Shown: in pieces, positions 1 through 11,202 of the stretch | How positions within the stretch are numbered: the first letter of the stretch is position 1 | Layout of the letters: each line of letters opens with the position of its first letter | NCBI GenBank assembly: GCA_019426215.1 | Contig: CM033402.1 | Coordinates: forward strand, 25,145,102-25,209,101 | Origin: Buddleja alternifolia | Taxonomy: Eukaryota > Streptophyta > Magnoliopsida > Lamiales > Scrophulariaceae | DNA: 64,000 nucleotides | Direction: 5' to 3' | Notes under the pieces: generated by a model | Databases searched by the model: none | Told to the model about the DNA's origin: nothing | Seen by the model: only the letters and a program-made list of their open reading frames with translations | Translations under genes and position numbers: made by a program

Positions 1-32
1 TGTGTGTGTGTGCGCGCGCACGCGTGTATGGC
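1..32. repeat. TG/CG simple repeat in intron
   Basis: Alternating purine-pyrimidine tract (TG, then CG/CA) at the left edge. It lies in the intron before the first visible ABCG exon. Such tracts are often length-polymorphic. Confidence 0.8.
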
Positions 33-76
33 AGATACACCACAATATGTATATAACTCTCCAACTGATTCTGCAG

Positions 77-2117
77 GGATTCAACTCAAAACTTGTTTGT
101 TGTGCTGGGATCTCTTTATGCTTCTATCATATTTCTTGGGGTCAACAACGCTTCTTCTGTGCAGCCAGTAATATCTATTGAGAGGACAGTTTTCTACAGA
201 GAGAAAGCTGCTGGAATGTATTCTCCATTTCCATTCGCATTTGCACAGGTTAGTGTTATGTTAAATGGTTTAGCTGCTATGATAATGTGATTTTACAAAT
301 TGGGAACCAGACACCTGTTATTACAGAGCAAATTTGTAACTAGTTGACATTATCTTGAATAAAATTTCACCGTTCTATAACATAATTCCAACTTTATTCT
401 TTGTTATGATTGGTTTTTTTACACAGAAGGAGGCAATTCAATTGTGACACGAGTTTCCTTACATAGATCAGGTCTTGATGATCATTTGTATTGGTTAGGT
501 TAGTTAGGAGGTAAAATTATGGGAAAATATGTTATAGCATTTCTAGTTATTCTCATCAACAAAGCAATAATATAAGGATTGACTCACTTATCCTAATCTC
601 ATGAAGTTGAAATCACATTGACATGGATGTAAGGCGTAACTCCTTAAGTATCTTATTTCTGGATATAGTGATTGATTTTGTATTTTGACAAATAACCAAT
701 CAATGAATCTCAATGCAGGGCCTTGTGGAGATTCCCTACATTCTGGTTCAGACGATAGTATATGGTATCATTACATACTTTATGATCAACTTTGACAGGA
801 CAGCTGGTAAAATTTTATTTGCTTATATTTTTTATTGTTTCTGTTTCCTGTATCCGTTATCCATTTTCGCACCTTTGTATATATTGAGCAATGAAATAAC
901 CAATCAATAAACCTCACTCCAGGATCCTAAATTGCAACGCTGACTAATCATATGAAAAGACTTGGCTACTTTTCCAAATTTGGTCTTTTGCATACTGAAT
1001 TGCATACATGTTCATTTGTCTTGTACGCAGCATTCTTTTGATGCCAATTCCTTTTTAGTTCATAACTAAAAAAGGTACTTGACTTTCCTATAGTGGATTG
1101 AATGTGCAAAACAAGAGTTAATTAATGTATTTACGTTCCTCATAACATTTCAACGAATTGTCAAATGTCCTACAAAATGGAGGATCATCTGATGATCATC
1201 ATGTAATAACTTATGCTATGGTGTTGAATTTCCACTTATTTTGCAGGAAAATTTTTTCTGTATCTCCTGTTTATGTTTCTGACATTCACATATTTCACCT
1301 TTTATGGAATGATGGTTGTTGGTCTCACTCCCACTCAAAACTTGGCTGCTGTCGTTTCCTCGGCATGTTACTCATTATGGAATCTCCTCTCTGGCTTCCT
1401 CGTCCCTAAACCAGTAAGTATATATTTCCTTAATCAATTTCCATTCAGTTAATGTGCGCAATCACACTAAACATGACTGAATTGATTAGTTGATCTGCTT
1501 TTTATCCAGTTTCTTTTGTGGACTTATATAGCAACTAGTTCTTTTTACTTGAGATGGTTAATATTATCGGTCTGGCCAATGACTAAAATAGTCTAGGACA
1601 GCATTATCTGGTCTAAATCTATTCATTTCGAGCCAGTAAAATATTTCTTTTGGAATCAATAGATTGTTAATTTCCTATATAGAAAGTTACACAATCTTAT
1701 GGATGAAACTGTTTGGCATAAAAGGCCAAATCAAATGAAAATTGGCTCATCATATCTTTACTCAGTGGGAAAAATGTCTCTGATGCAGCAATTAATATGT
1801 GTGTTTGAATATGCATATTTTGACTGTTATTTCGAATAATTTTCTTTCAGAGCATCCCTGGATGGTGGATCTGGTTCTACTATGTATGTCCAATTGCATG
1901 GACATTGCGGGGCATAATTACCTCCCAGCTTGGTGATGTAGAGACAACGATCGTGGGACCCGGATTTCAGGGTACAGTGAAAGAGTTTATCAATGTCCGT
2001 TTTGGTTATGGACCGGGGATGCTTGGAGTTACAGTTGCTGCGCTATTTGCGTTTAGCCTACTCTTCTTTGGTGTTTTTGCAGTCTCTGTCAAAGTTCTCA
2101 ACTTCCAGAGAAGATGA
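77..2117 (+). CDS. ABCG/PDR full-size ABC transporter, last four exons (5' part outside window)
   Basis: C-terminal membrane half of a plant pleiotropic-drug-resistance (ABCG) transporter, an ATP-driven exporter usually in the plasma membrane. I place exons at 77-248, 719-806, 1247-1413 and 1851-2117. All junctions are GT/AG and the phases match (1 base carried in; complete; 1+2 bases; complete). Exon 1 carries the PDR signature [20 protein letters not shown] and then AAGMYS. The later exons give [41 protein letters not shown] and the end block [10 protein letters not shown]...GIITSQLGD, closing with VKVLNFQRR and TGA at 2115-2117. Four to five hydrophobic spans fit the second transmembrane domain. 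Both nucleotide-binding domains lie upstream, outside the window. No frame breaks seen. The family call is firm; the exact subgroup member is not resolved. Confidence 0.93.
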
Positions 2118-3192
2118 AGTGGAGGCGGCTTATGAGAGTGTGAATGTGCAGTAGAGTCATGTACAGGTACATACACAGGACTTTAGGTCGTAGGTGGTCT
2201 AACTCGACCACAAGAAACACTTCATTTCTTGTTCTGTATCAAACATGATATACTATCACATACATGTTTTCTTGTAGGATGCACCTACTTTTACATACGC
2301 GTTATTAACGTAATTACTAACCCCTGAAGTACAGTTTGTTTGGCCTGGAAGAAACCCAAATCAAATTCTGATTGTCTCACATCCGACATGTATTTGGTTG
2401 GTCTCTAAAATTTGAGGAAGGAAAGCAGAGAAACGAACCTATAAATTTTTAAAATATAACACACCAATTTTAATATTTTTTTCTCATTGTTTTCCCTTGC
2501 AATTCCGCTGGACCTGGTATGTTATTCTTTTCTGTCCCATTTTTCTGTTTTCAATTTGAAATGTTGAATATACATTTTTTTGGAGAAAATGTTATTGACA
2601 CTCCATAAGTTATTATAGGAATTTCAAATTTATATTTTATATTAGAATACGACAATATTGTCATTGAATCGAAAACATTATGAACTTCAAAATTGAGTTC
2701 CAAGACTATTTTTATGCATCAAAACAAATTACTATATTCTTTTTACTATTTTATTACATATCAAATAAGAAACACGTGCATTCAAAAAATTGGATATTTG
2801 TAAAATTTTAATGGAATCCTAAGACAAAAGTCTACTAACAAAAAATTTATAGTATCGTCAACAATATAACACATGTGGTATATAATTACGTTAATGATAG
2901 AAAATTAAACTTGAAATGAAAACTAATTCATTTTGATTGACATAAACACAAAACTGTCAATTTTATGTAGTTTGTTATAGTAGTCAGTTTACTACAATAC
3001 ATTTTAGTCATATATAAATACTCAAATAAGTTGCACCAAAAAGCACAAAAAATTCTTAGAAGTATTTATAATTTCTCGTCTTGTATATAAACAAATAAAG
3101 TACATTTTGAATAGAAAATAATTGACAATTCTGTAGCATCGTCAACATATAAACTCACATATTTGACAATTTTAAGAAACACAAAATGCACA
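2118..3192. other. 3' flank of ABCG gene, AT-rich spacer
   Basis: Follows the ABCG stop codon. The first few hundred bases presumably hold the 3' UTR, though I cannot place a poly(A) site. The rest is AT-rich with no convincing ORF or repeat. Confidence 0.5.
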
Positions 3193-3238
3193 AATAATAA
3201 TAATGATGATGATGATGATGATGATAATAATAATAATT
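3193..3238. repeat. AAT/GAT trinucleotide microsatellite
   Basis: Runs of AAT, then GAT, then AAT. Poly-Asn/Asp and poly-His/Ser/Tyr reading frames across it are low-complexity artefacts. Confidence 0.9.
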
Positions 3239-3880
3239 CTTTCCGCACCACTTCATTCCCGTTTTGGGTTGACAATTTTTTGCTCGCATACAATATGTTT
3301 TGTCTACTATTATGTGATGTGATTCGATTTTCACACCAAGAATTTGAATAAACAAAAAGACAATTTCTACTTTGAATGACAAACTAGAAATATTTTAAAT
3401 AATTTGGAAGTATTAAGAATGTAGAAAGAACATTATAGAATGATTTTATTACTTTTGGAGAGAAGTACAATATGTTTTTTACTATTTTTTGTAGGAATGA
3501 ATAATAATGATAAAATTATAAATCTCTCTCGTTTATATATGAAGTGGCCACCCCCCTCCCTCTCTTCCCTTAGTCAACTAATCTCTTTTGGTGGTTGAGG
3601 GGAATGGGTATCAATCCCTTGATATTAGAAATGTAGGTTGATCATATATTTGATTTGATGTACTCTCATCTTCTCATCAGCTCCACTATGAGGCATCTAG
3701 CCTTGCTATCTCTGATCTTTTTCTTCAGTATTCCTTTTAGGTAGCCCATGAGCCCATCCTAGGTCCTTGAGGCTCAATTGTAGAAGATAATATTTACGAC
3801 GACATCATTATGCATTAGTAAGCCAATTATTAGACAAAATTATTAAGAAAAACGAAAAGATTGAAATAACTATTTAAAAG
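3239..3880. other. AT-rich spacer, nothing recognised
   Basis: No ORF, repeat family or regulatory element could be supported here. Confidence 0.4.
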
Positions 3881-5057
3881 CATATTCATCTTTTATTAAC
3901 AAATGAAAGGTTACAGATATCTCGCTCATCACAGCGGAAGCAAACATTTAAAATAAAAAGCACAATGCGATGAGTAGGCTGCATGGTACCATCGGATTAC
4001 AAAAACACTTATAGGGGGTTTTCAAGCCGTTATACCTCAGTGAATTTATTTCGAAATAACTTCAAACCACGGTTGAATCAGACTCAGTTGATGAACAGGA
4101 ACAGATGTTGGATCTTAGCTACAAGTAATCCTCGTCCTCTTCCTTAGCTAGAAAGTCGTAGCCTCTCTCCTTGTCATTTATCTCTGAATTGATCGCAGTG
4201 CTCCAAGTGTAGCACCTCCAAGCGTGGTATCCACAACTTGAATACCTTGATCCTCTTACTATGATTTTAGTGCTAGTTTTATTCACAATAATTCTTTTTG
4301 TCTTATGGAGAAAAAGGTAGGAGAAAATATTTTTTTGGCTCTAATGCTGAGAATGGGACAAGAGAGAGAAGAAGCAAAAATAAAATTGCATGTGTTCACA
4401 CATACAGAGAGGCGTCTGCCTCTCCCTACTTATAGAGAGGCAGACGTGCCTCCTTAACTGTGTAGGGTTGGCCTTCTCAGTCCAACCCATTCCTTCTTCT
4501 ATCTCTTTCCTAATCATAATCCTATTTTAATTAATTCCTACACAAGTCATTAATTAAATTAGACTTCCTTTATTATTTAATTATTCCACCAAAATTTAAT
4601 TAAATAGTTAGGACTTTAACTAATAATTAATTTATCTATTTAAGATAATTAATTTTTAGCTTTTAGTTAATTAACTAAATATTTTAATTAAAGTGTCCTT
4701 GAATATTTTCCTCCATGAAATTAATTAAACTTACTAATTAAGTCCATTTAAATTAATTCCACTAAAGAATTAATTTAATTCACCAAGGATTAATTTTCAT
4801 GAGTGAGAATCATACTCAAGTGTTGTGTGTGATCCCTTAGGTTCACTAGTAAGCTAGCAACGAAACTCTTCCCTAAGCCTTGATTAATTATTACTTAATA
4901 CTCAATCAAGGTCTTCAATTTATCACTAAGGTCAATTCAAGACTCCCATCGATCGTGGTTCAATGTCTAGCAACATCGTCACAAAAACCTAGATGTTAGT
5001 GATTGTGTGATGGACCTATCTAGATTACGATCTTCTTGCAAGCCAACTCCTTCCATC
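3881..5057 (-). mobile_element. Copia-type LTR fragment (probable)
   Basis: LTR-like block read on the - strand. Near 3934 the + strand has CACAGCGGAAGC, like the U5 ends of the copia LTRs elsewhere in the window. A minus-strand TATA motif (CTATAAGTAG) falls at about 4427-4437, and a long run of TTAATTAA-rich DNA follows, as in the 33-35 kb and 40-42 kb LTRs. The stretch 4810-5050 resembles 6000-6220 (both hold GTCTAGCAAC and 'CCTAGA' blocks), so two related LTR fragments probably sit side by side. No TSD was found, so the borders are approximate. Confidence 0.4.
4413..4446. repeat. 12-bp inverted repeat around a minus-strand TATA motif
   Basis: Perfect arms CGTCTGCCTCTC (4413-4424) and GAGAGGCAGACG (4435-4446) with a 10-base loop. 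The loop and right arm contain the minus-strand TATA-like motif of the LTR-like block. Confidence 0.7.
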
Positions 5058-5088
5058 CAGGGACGGAGGGAGGGGTCCTGGAGGGTCA

Positions 5089-5110
5089 CCCCCCCCCCCC
5101 CCCCCCCCCC
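5089..5110. repeat. Poly-C tract (22 C)
   Basis: Uninterrupted C run just after CAGGGACGGAGGGAGGGG (5058-5075). Its length is likely unstable, and it may be an assembly-sensitive spot. Confidence 0.9.
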
Positions 5111-5640
5111 TCAAATTTTTAAAACTTTCACTTTCAGACATAAAATTTTTGGATATGTACTTTCGCCTCCCCTAAAAAATTACAACCTAGCCTCTCTATT
5201 ACTATTCTTAGTATGTCATTGACTTTTTTAACCTATTTCCTCAATTGTGAAACTTTCCCTTCACAACTTTTAATCTATTTTTAGTATGCCATGGCCCATG
5301 AGTGGTGAAAGTGTAATATAATTTTTTCCATCTCAAAGTTCAAGAAGTTATTGTATTATTTTGAATACAAACGCTTGGAATTTGAATTTTCACTTTATAC
5401 CTTAGTTTACTCCAATTTATAGAGATACTCCTAAATTTAGTTTACTTGGAAGACAAGATGAAATCAAATCTCCAAAATTTGACTTTCATCTAATTCTACA
5501 TAAACTCAATTAAGGAGTTTCCTAAAAACTAGAAACTTAGTCAACAAATCAATTAGTTCCTATTTTATTTCTAAAATATTTTCTTGATTCTACTAGATCA
5601 AGACTTCGGGAGGAATTAAAATTTCTCCCTCTTATTCTCG
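5111..5640. other. AT-rich spacer between LTR-like blocks
   Basis: Starts next to the motif CAGGGACGGAGG at 5058, which resembles hAT-type element ends, but I found no matching far end or TSD. No coding potential seen. Confidence 0.3.
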
Positions 5641-7075
5641 CCCAACACGCCTCTGACTAGCCTTGGAGTTCAAGACTTTTATCTCTTGATTTAATTCTTG
5701 ACTCCTATTTAATTAAATAGTCCATCCATTTAATTACATCCGAATTAAGAATTAAAGTTCAACCTTAATTATTAAAAGCCCAAATTATTATTTAATTTAA
5801 TTTAATTTTCGGCCCATGCCCAATTAAATAAAACCCTTGAACTGTACTAGGTCCATTAATTAATCTACCTTGATTAATTAAAAAGTTAAATTAATTGATC
5901 TTCTATCAATTAATTAATACTCCCAACTAGGAAAGTACTCTACTTTCCCAATTTACCTCAATTTTCAAAATTGATTAATCATGCCACATAAGCAAGAACC
6001 TTTTGGAGTTTGTGTGTGACACTTTAGTCTCATTTATATGCTAGTAATAAGTGCACTTTCCGAAAGTGTCAATATACATTCCTAAAATAGAAAGTACTTG
6101 ATCAAATAACTCTTCATTCAATCAGACCATAAACTATTCACCATAATCTCACGGTGCTTATAAATCGAGGTTACTGTCTAGCAACGGGTCTCGAAGACCT
6201 AGACGCAAACGATAGTAAGATACATAACCTATCATAACCATGATTTCTCTCATAAGTAAGATCCCTCCATCTTATCCCCGGAGTGAAGTATAGAATAATG
6301 GCTTGGTCGAAACTCTTACGACTCAGTCTCTATGTTTCCTTCTTTACATGACATCGATTCTTGCAATCCAAATGAGGAAACACTCCACCTCTTTGGATGA
6401 CCATACTTTGGCCAAAGTTTCCTTAAATCGATTCATTAAGTAAAACATAGGAGAAGTCTGATTCATTCAATCAGTGATGGATCCCATCTTGGTCTCTCAT
6501 GTATATTCGTACATAATCATATCATACCCAAGATATCCCATATAAAGATTCACAAAAAAATCATGAGATAAGTCAAAGTACAATTGACTATGCAAAGGTA
6601 ATCCATAGAACCTCAGGTCCAAAAGAATTACTTTTATGCCTACGGGATTTTCCACCATCGATAAGGAAAACCATTTTAGGAACTTCTAATGGAGTTGTTC
6701 AGTTCACTCATTATCCAAATGAGAACCCTTATACACATAAAGCTTTTGTCGTGCCTATGCCTATGGAACGAGGTAAGTCCTCTAAGGACATATATGTATA
6801 AGCAAGTCTTTCAGGTCTTGTCAATATCACTCATCTCGACAGACCTCTTAACGACTTGGAACCATTTTAGAATCATGACCTTGGAGCCATATTCCATCAT
6901 CGTCATACCTGATGTCCGATAATGTCCCATAGTCATTTGTGATTCACAGGACTTTATTCTAAACAATGTAAAGACAATGTAAGAATAAAGAATAACATAA
7001 AAAGAAATTGATTTTGTTTATTAGAAGAAGATTGATACATAGAGTTTATTACACATAAATAGCCCCCAAATAATT
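5641..7075 (-). mobile_element. Second copia-type LTR-like block (probable)
   Basis: AT-rich block with TTAATTAA-rich stretches and short conserved motifs shared with the 3881-5057 block (for example GTCTAGCAAC at about 6177). Its right border, about 7075-7080, is where similarity to the internal region of the 33-42 kb copia element begins abruptly. I infer an LTR lying against, or inserted into, the truncated copia fragment. No TG...CA ends or TSD could be fixed. Confidence 0.35.
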
Positions 7076-7079
7076 TGAG

Positions 7080-9460
7080 TGTAAAGCAACAATGATCTTC
7101 TAATCATCGTGCAGGTAGAAGAGGTATCCCACTGAATCCTCTAGTTATCCAACTAAACGTCTCTTAAGGGACCAAGTTTTTAATTTCTCTCGATTTATCT
7201 ACTTGATATAGGCAGGACATTTCCCAAACCTTAATGTGGTTGAGGTTTGATTTTCTATTTCTCCATATCTCATACGGAGTCTTAGGAATGGACTTGAAAA
7301 AACATCTATTCAAGATGTGTGCAGCAGTAAGGAACATATGCCACCATAGGTAAATGGGTAAGTCTATGTGGCTGAGCATAGATCGAACCATGTCTAACAA
7401 GGTTCGGTTCCTTTGTTTGGCTACCCTTTTTAATTGTGAAGTTGGTGTGAGTTGTAATATTATTCTATGTTCCCTTAGGAACCCATCGAACTCATCTCTC
7501 ATATTTTCATCTCCACAATTTGATCGTAGAGCTTTTATACAATATCCAATTTGATTTTCTACTAAAGCCCTGAATTCCTTGAATCTATCAAAGGATTCAA
7601 ACTTATGCTACATTAAATACATCAGACCATACCTAGAATGATCATCGGTGAATGGAAAGAAGTAATAGAAACCTCCACGAGTTATTTCTACAAATGGCCC
7701 GCACACGTCAGTGTGCACCAAACCCAAGACTTTGGTGGCTCTTTCAAAAGCCCTGATGAAGGAAGATCTAGTCATCTTGTCTTTGAGACAATATTCATAA
7801 GTAGGATAGGGATCCAAGCCCATCTTTCTCCATTTTGTGGATCTTATACTCACTGACATGACCTAGTCTAAGATGACATACTAGTATTTGGTTAGTGTTT
7901 ACTCAACCATGATTTCTAGTTATAGTATTCACAACACATTTATTTTGGACATTTAAATAATACAGGCAAGACTAAAGTAGCAGTGCTAACAATCTTATTA
8001 CCATAATAAATGTTGCAAGTATTGTCAATGAAATTGAAAACATAATTATTCCTAACTAACATAGGAACATAAATAATATTTTTAAGCCCCTTGGGCAAAA
8101 CCAAAATATCCTCTAAAAATAAAACGTGTCCAAATAATAAAAATAAAGAAGTTGATTCATTGTGGGTCGCTGCGACATTCTGCCCGCTGCCAACATTAAT
8201 CATCTCCTCTCCATGCTCTAGCCTCCTACTTCTTTCCAGATCCTGATTCATCACACAAACATGAGCACTATCTCCAAAACTAAGAATCCACGAAATGAAA
8301 AATGCAGTCATAGAACAATTAGTTTCTAAAACAAATAGTTCTATACCTGAAGCGCCACGACCTAAGTTAGGACATTCCTTCCTCCAGTGGCCTAGCTCAC
8401 CGCATTATAGGCAACTATTCGTCTTCTTGGGCCCCTGACTCTTTTGAACCTTCGGGGTCTAGTACTTTCCTTTGTTGATCCCGCCTTGAGGGTCTGGTGC
8501 ACCAATGGGCTTCTTAGCCTTCTTCTTCTTTCGTCGGGCTTAGGCTCAAAAGAGATGACTAAAGTCGCATCTTTTCCCTTGGGCTTCAACTGAGATTATG
8601 CAGCGACAAGTTTGTTCATTAGTCCAGCTAGATTGCACTCTATCTTATTGTAGTTGAATTTCATCACAAACTGAGAAAATGAGTTAGGAAAGGATTGCAA
8701 GATGAGATCAGTCTAAAGCAGTGGGTTCATGATCTAGAGCCTCCAGTCTCTCGATCCTCGAGATCATCTTAAAGACATGACCCCTACTTTTTCACCTTTT
8801 CTCATCTTTGCTCCGAAGAGCTTTTTCAATATCTCATATCGAGCAGTGTAATTGTGCTCACCATAAAGCTCAACCAGGTGAGCCAAGATGGCCCTCGCTG
8901 AGGTCATCTTTTCGTGGGACCTCTGCAGCTCATTAGTCATCAAGCCCAGCATGTACCCATGTACCTAGACGTCGTCCTTGACCCTTTTTTCATGAGCCAA
9001 GACCTCCGCCTCACTGGCACGCGTCCTCGGTGGCACAGCTGGGATGTCTGTGTCCAACACATATCCCAGTGACTCCATATTGAGGACTATACTCAATTTT
9101 CGGAGCCAGTCCACATAGTTATGACCAGTCAATGTGTTCTTTTCGTGTATGTTGATAAGAGGTTGATAGTCATTTTTGCAAGGGAAATAAATAATAACTG
9201 CAGAAAAATAAATCTGATTGTAATTGTGATCCAAGTTTAAATGAAGGATTTGTAATAAAAACTTTGCTCTCACTATATTTTTTGAAAATTTATACTCCCT
9301 TTGTAGAAATCGAAAGTCATCGTTGGCAGACTTCATAGTGGTGATTGAATTTTTTATCTAAGTTCAGCGAGTTGAAACCTTTTAACGATATATGACCCAA
9401 TAACTTTCTAAACTGGTGTCCAACACCAATCTATCTAATATTATGTAGTTTCAAAATTTA
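7080..9460 (-). pseudogene. Decayed Ty1/copia gag-protease-integrase fragment
   Basis: Minus-strand copia internal region of the same family as the element at 33164-42012. From right to left it holds: a leader similar to 38930-39000 (both with CCTTTAACGATAT); a gag start about 9170 (EKNTLTGHNYVDW); more gag at 8952-8764 (MTNELQRSHEKMTSARAILAHL); a weak CCHC region about 8390-8590; a protease remnant at 8311-7940; and integrase at 7859-7164 with ERATKVLGLVHTDVCGPF, FTDDHSRY and RNRTLLDMVRSML. The usual DSGAS of the protease reads SFGDSAH, so the catalytic Asp context is lost. Stops and frameshifts separate the parts. Reverse transcriptase and RNase H are absent, cut off at about 7080. Confidence 0.85.
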
Positions 9461-9782
9461 CAAAAGCAATATTGCTCTATTTATTTTATGATTTTTCGAC
9501 ATGTTTCTTTAAGTTTACAAATTTTATGTGTTTTTTTCAAAAAGTCTCCAATATTTATGAACTTGAAACATATGTCAGAAATAAAACTTTAATACGGATC
9601 ATATGGAACATACAATTTTTTACGCACCAAATTACAAAAGCAATCTAGTTCTATTTATTTTATGATATTTTTTACATGTTTTTTAATTTTACAAATTTAC
9701 ATGTTTTTTTTGCCCGAAAAGTCTTCAATATTTATGAACTCGAAACATATACTAGAAATAAAGTTTTAATTCAAGTCATACT
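9451..9782. repeat. Direct duplication, period about 174 bp
   Basis: Two diverged copies (about 9451-9602 and 9625-9782) share ACAAAAGCAAT, CTATTTATTTTATGAT, AATATTTATGAACT and GAAACATAT in the same order. 'ACAAAAGCAAT' starts at 9460 and again at 9634. Confidence 0.75.
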
Positions 9783-9844
9783 TGGGAGCTCCTAATCTCC
9801 GGCTCAAATGAATTCGAAAATGTGATGTGAGGGAGCTCCCAAGT
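9780..9844. repeat. Small inverted-repeat element, 13-bp arms
   Basis: ACTTGGGAGCTCC at 9780-9792 is the exact reverse complement of 9832-9844, with 39 bases between. A related pair occurs at 23764-23884. Confidence 0.75.
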
Positions 9845-9864
9845 GGGACCCCTTAAATACATAT

Positions 9865-11202
9865 GATCTATGATGCACGGACACGGACACGTGACACGGA
9901 TACAGACACAACACGAGATAAGAATGCATGATTTTTTTAAAAAAATTAGTACACAGACACGGCTAAGACATGAATGTTCGTGTGTATTTTTTATTTTCTC
10001 TCAACAACTAGACACGGATACGGCGCGTGTCCGACACTGCACAAGATAATTTTTTGGAGTGTCTGTGCATTATAGCATATGTTTGGGTTTTTTAGCAGTT
10101 TGACCCATTTTGGGTCAAACTTATCAAAATAACCCAATTTCTACATGGTTTATCAATATAACCTGAAGGCGCCATTTGAAATGGCTTCTTCAATTTTTCA
10201 TTTTTTCAGGAATTAAATTGAAGGCGCCATTTGAAATGGCGCCTTCAAGTTATTATTATTTTTTTTAAAATGCCACTGTACTGCAACAGTGGCGCCTTCA
10301 AATTTTTTAAAATGTCACTGTAGCAGTCAACAAAAGCTTATTGCTACAGTGCGCCTTCAAATTTTATTTTGAAAAAATGCCACTGCTACAGTGGTGAAGG
10401 GGCCATTTCAAATGACACCTTCATTTTTTTAATTAAACATTTAATATTATTTTAAAAATTTGTTGAATTTGTATAAGAATTTAGGTAAAAAGAATTTGTT
10501 TTCTGTTAGTCGGGCTCATTTTCTCTACATTTTTGGATTTTGACATGAACACATAAATTTTGACGAACGTCAAAAACATACAAAATAAACATCTTATTTG
10601 TATGTCTTCAATGTTTATTTTGTATGTCTTTGTTCATCAAAATATTTTTTTGCAAAAAAACTACTCTAATGTCTCTTTTTAGCATGTCATATTTTTTCAC
10701 TTAGGTACCAAAATAAACCAATTCTTGCACCGTTAGAAATCTTGTGAGTCAATCTACAATTTATGTGTTCATGTCAAAGTCCAAAAATTAGGAAAAATGA
10801 CAAAAAATGAGTCCGAACTAAGGAAAAAAAATTCTTTTTACCTAAATCCTTATACAAATTCAAAAATTTTTTAAAACATTATTATATATATATATAATAC
10901 ATTAAAATGCAAAAAAGTGTCTCGGTAGAAGCTTATTTTATCATTGTGGCAGTCAACTTTTGTTGACTGCTAAAGTGACATATTAATTTTTTTTTAAAAA
11001 AATTTGTAGGTGCCATTTTAAATGGCGCCTTAAAAATATATATATATATATATATAAATTGAAGGCGCCATTTGAAATGGCGCCTTCAGGTTATATTGAT
11101 AAATCGTGTAGAAATTGGGTTATTTTGATAAGTTTAACCCAAAAATGGGTCAAACTGATAAAAAACCCATATGATTTGGAATATCTGTGCATCATAACGG
11201 GA
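9865..11202. repeat. Dispersed repeat (GATGCACGGA type) interrupted by a fold-back element
   Basis: Left part about 9865-10084 begins TATGATGCACGGACAC and is rich in ACACGGA/ATACGG units. The part right of the fold-back element (11169-11202) ends in CTGTGCATCATAACGG, whose reverse complement matches the left start (TATGATGCAC). A related sequence starts at about 55239 (ATGATGCACGAATACGG). I infer an older element with short inverted ends that was split by the fold-back insertion. The class is unknown. Confidence 0.5.
10085..11168. mobile_element. 1.08-kb fold-back (long inverted repeat) DNA element
   Basis: The left end, GGGTTTTTTAGCAGTTTGAC, pairs with the reverse complement of the right end (GGGTTTTTTATCAGTTTGAC). 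Complementarity then continues inward along both arms through a GAATTTAGGTAAAAAG-like block to the centre. There CATACAAAATAAACAT (10577-10592) and its exact reverse complement (10611-10626) flank an 18-base loop. Almost the whole element could therefore fold into one hairpin. Five palindromic modules of the GGCGCCATTT/AAATGGCGCC type lie in it (10165, 10220, 10396, 11006, 11061). No transposase ORF. The flanks ATATGTTT and ATATGATTT may be a diverged 8-9 bp target duplication. A non-autonomous MULE or Foldback-class origin is inference. Confidence 0.85.

Noticed and set aside
3066..3382. Poly-Ser, poly-His/Tyr and poly-Asn/Asp frames
   Set aside because: Translations of a trinucleotide microsatellite in three frames.
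5058..5600. hAT-type element beginning CAGGGACGGAGG
   Set aside because: Only one end recognised; no opposite inverted end or 8-bp duplication.
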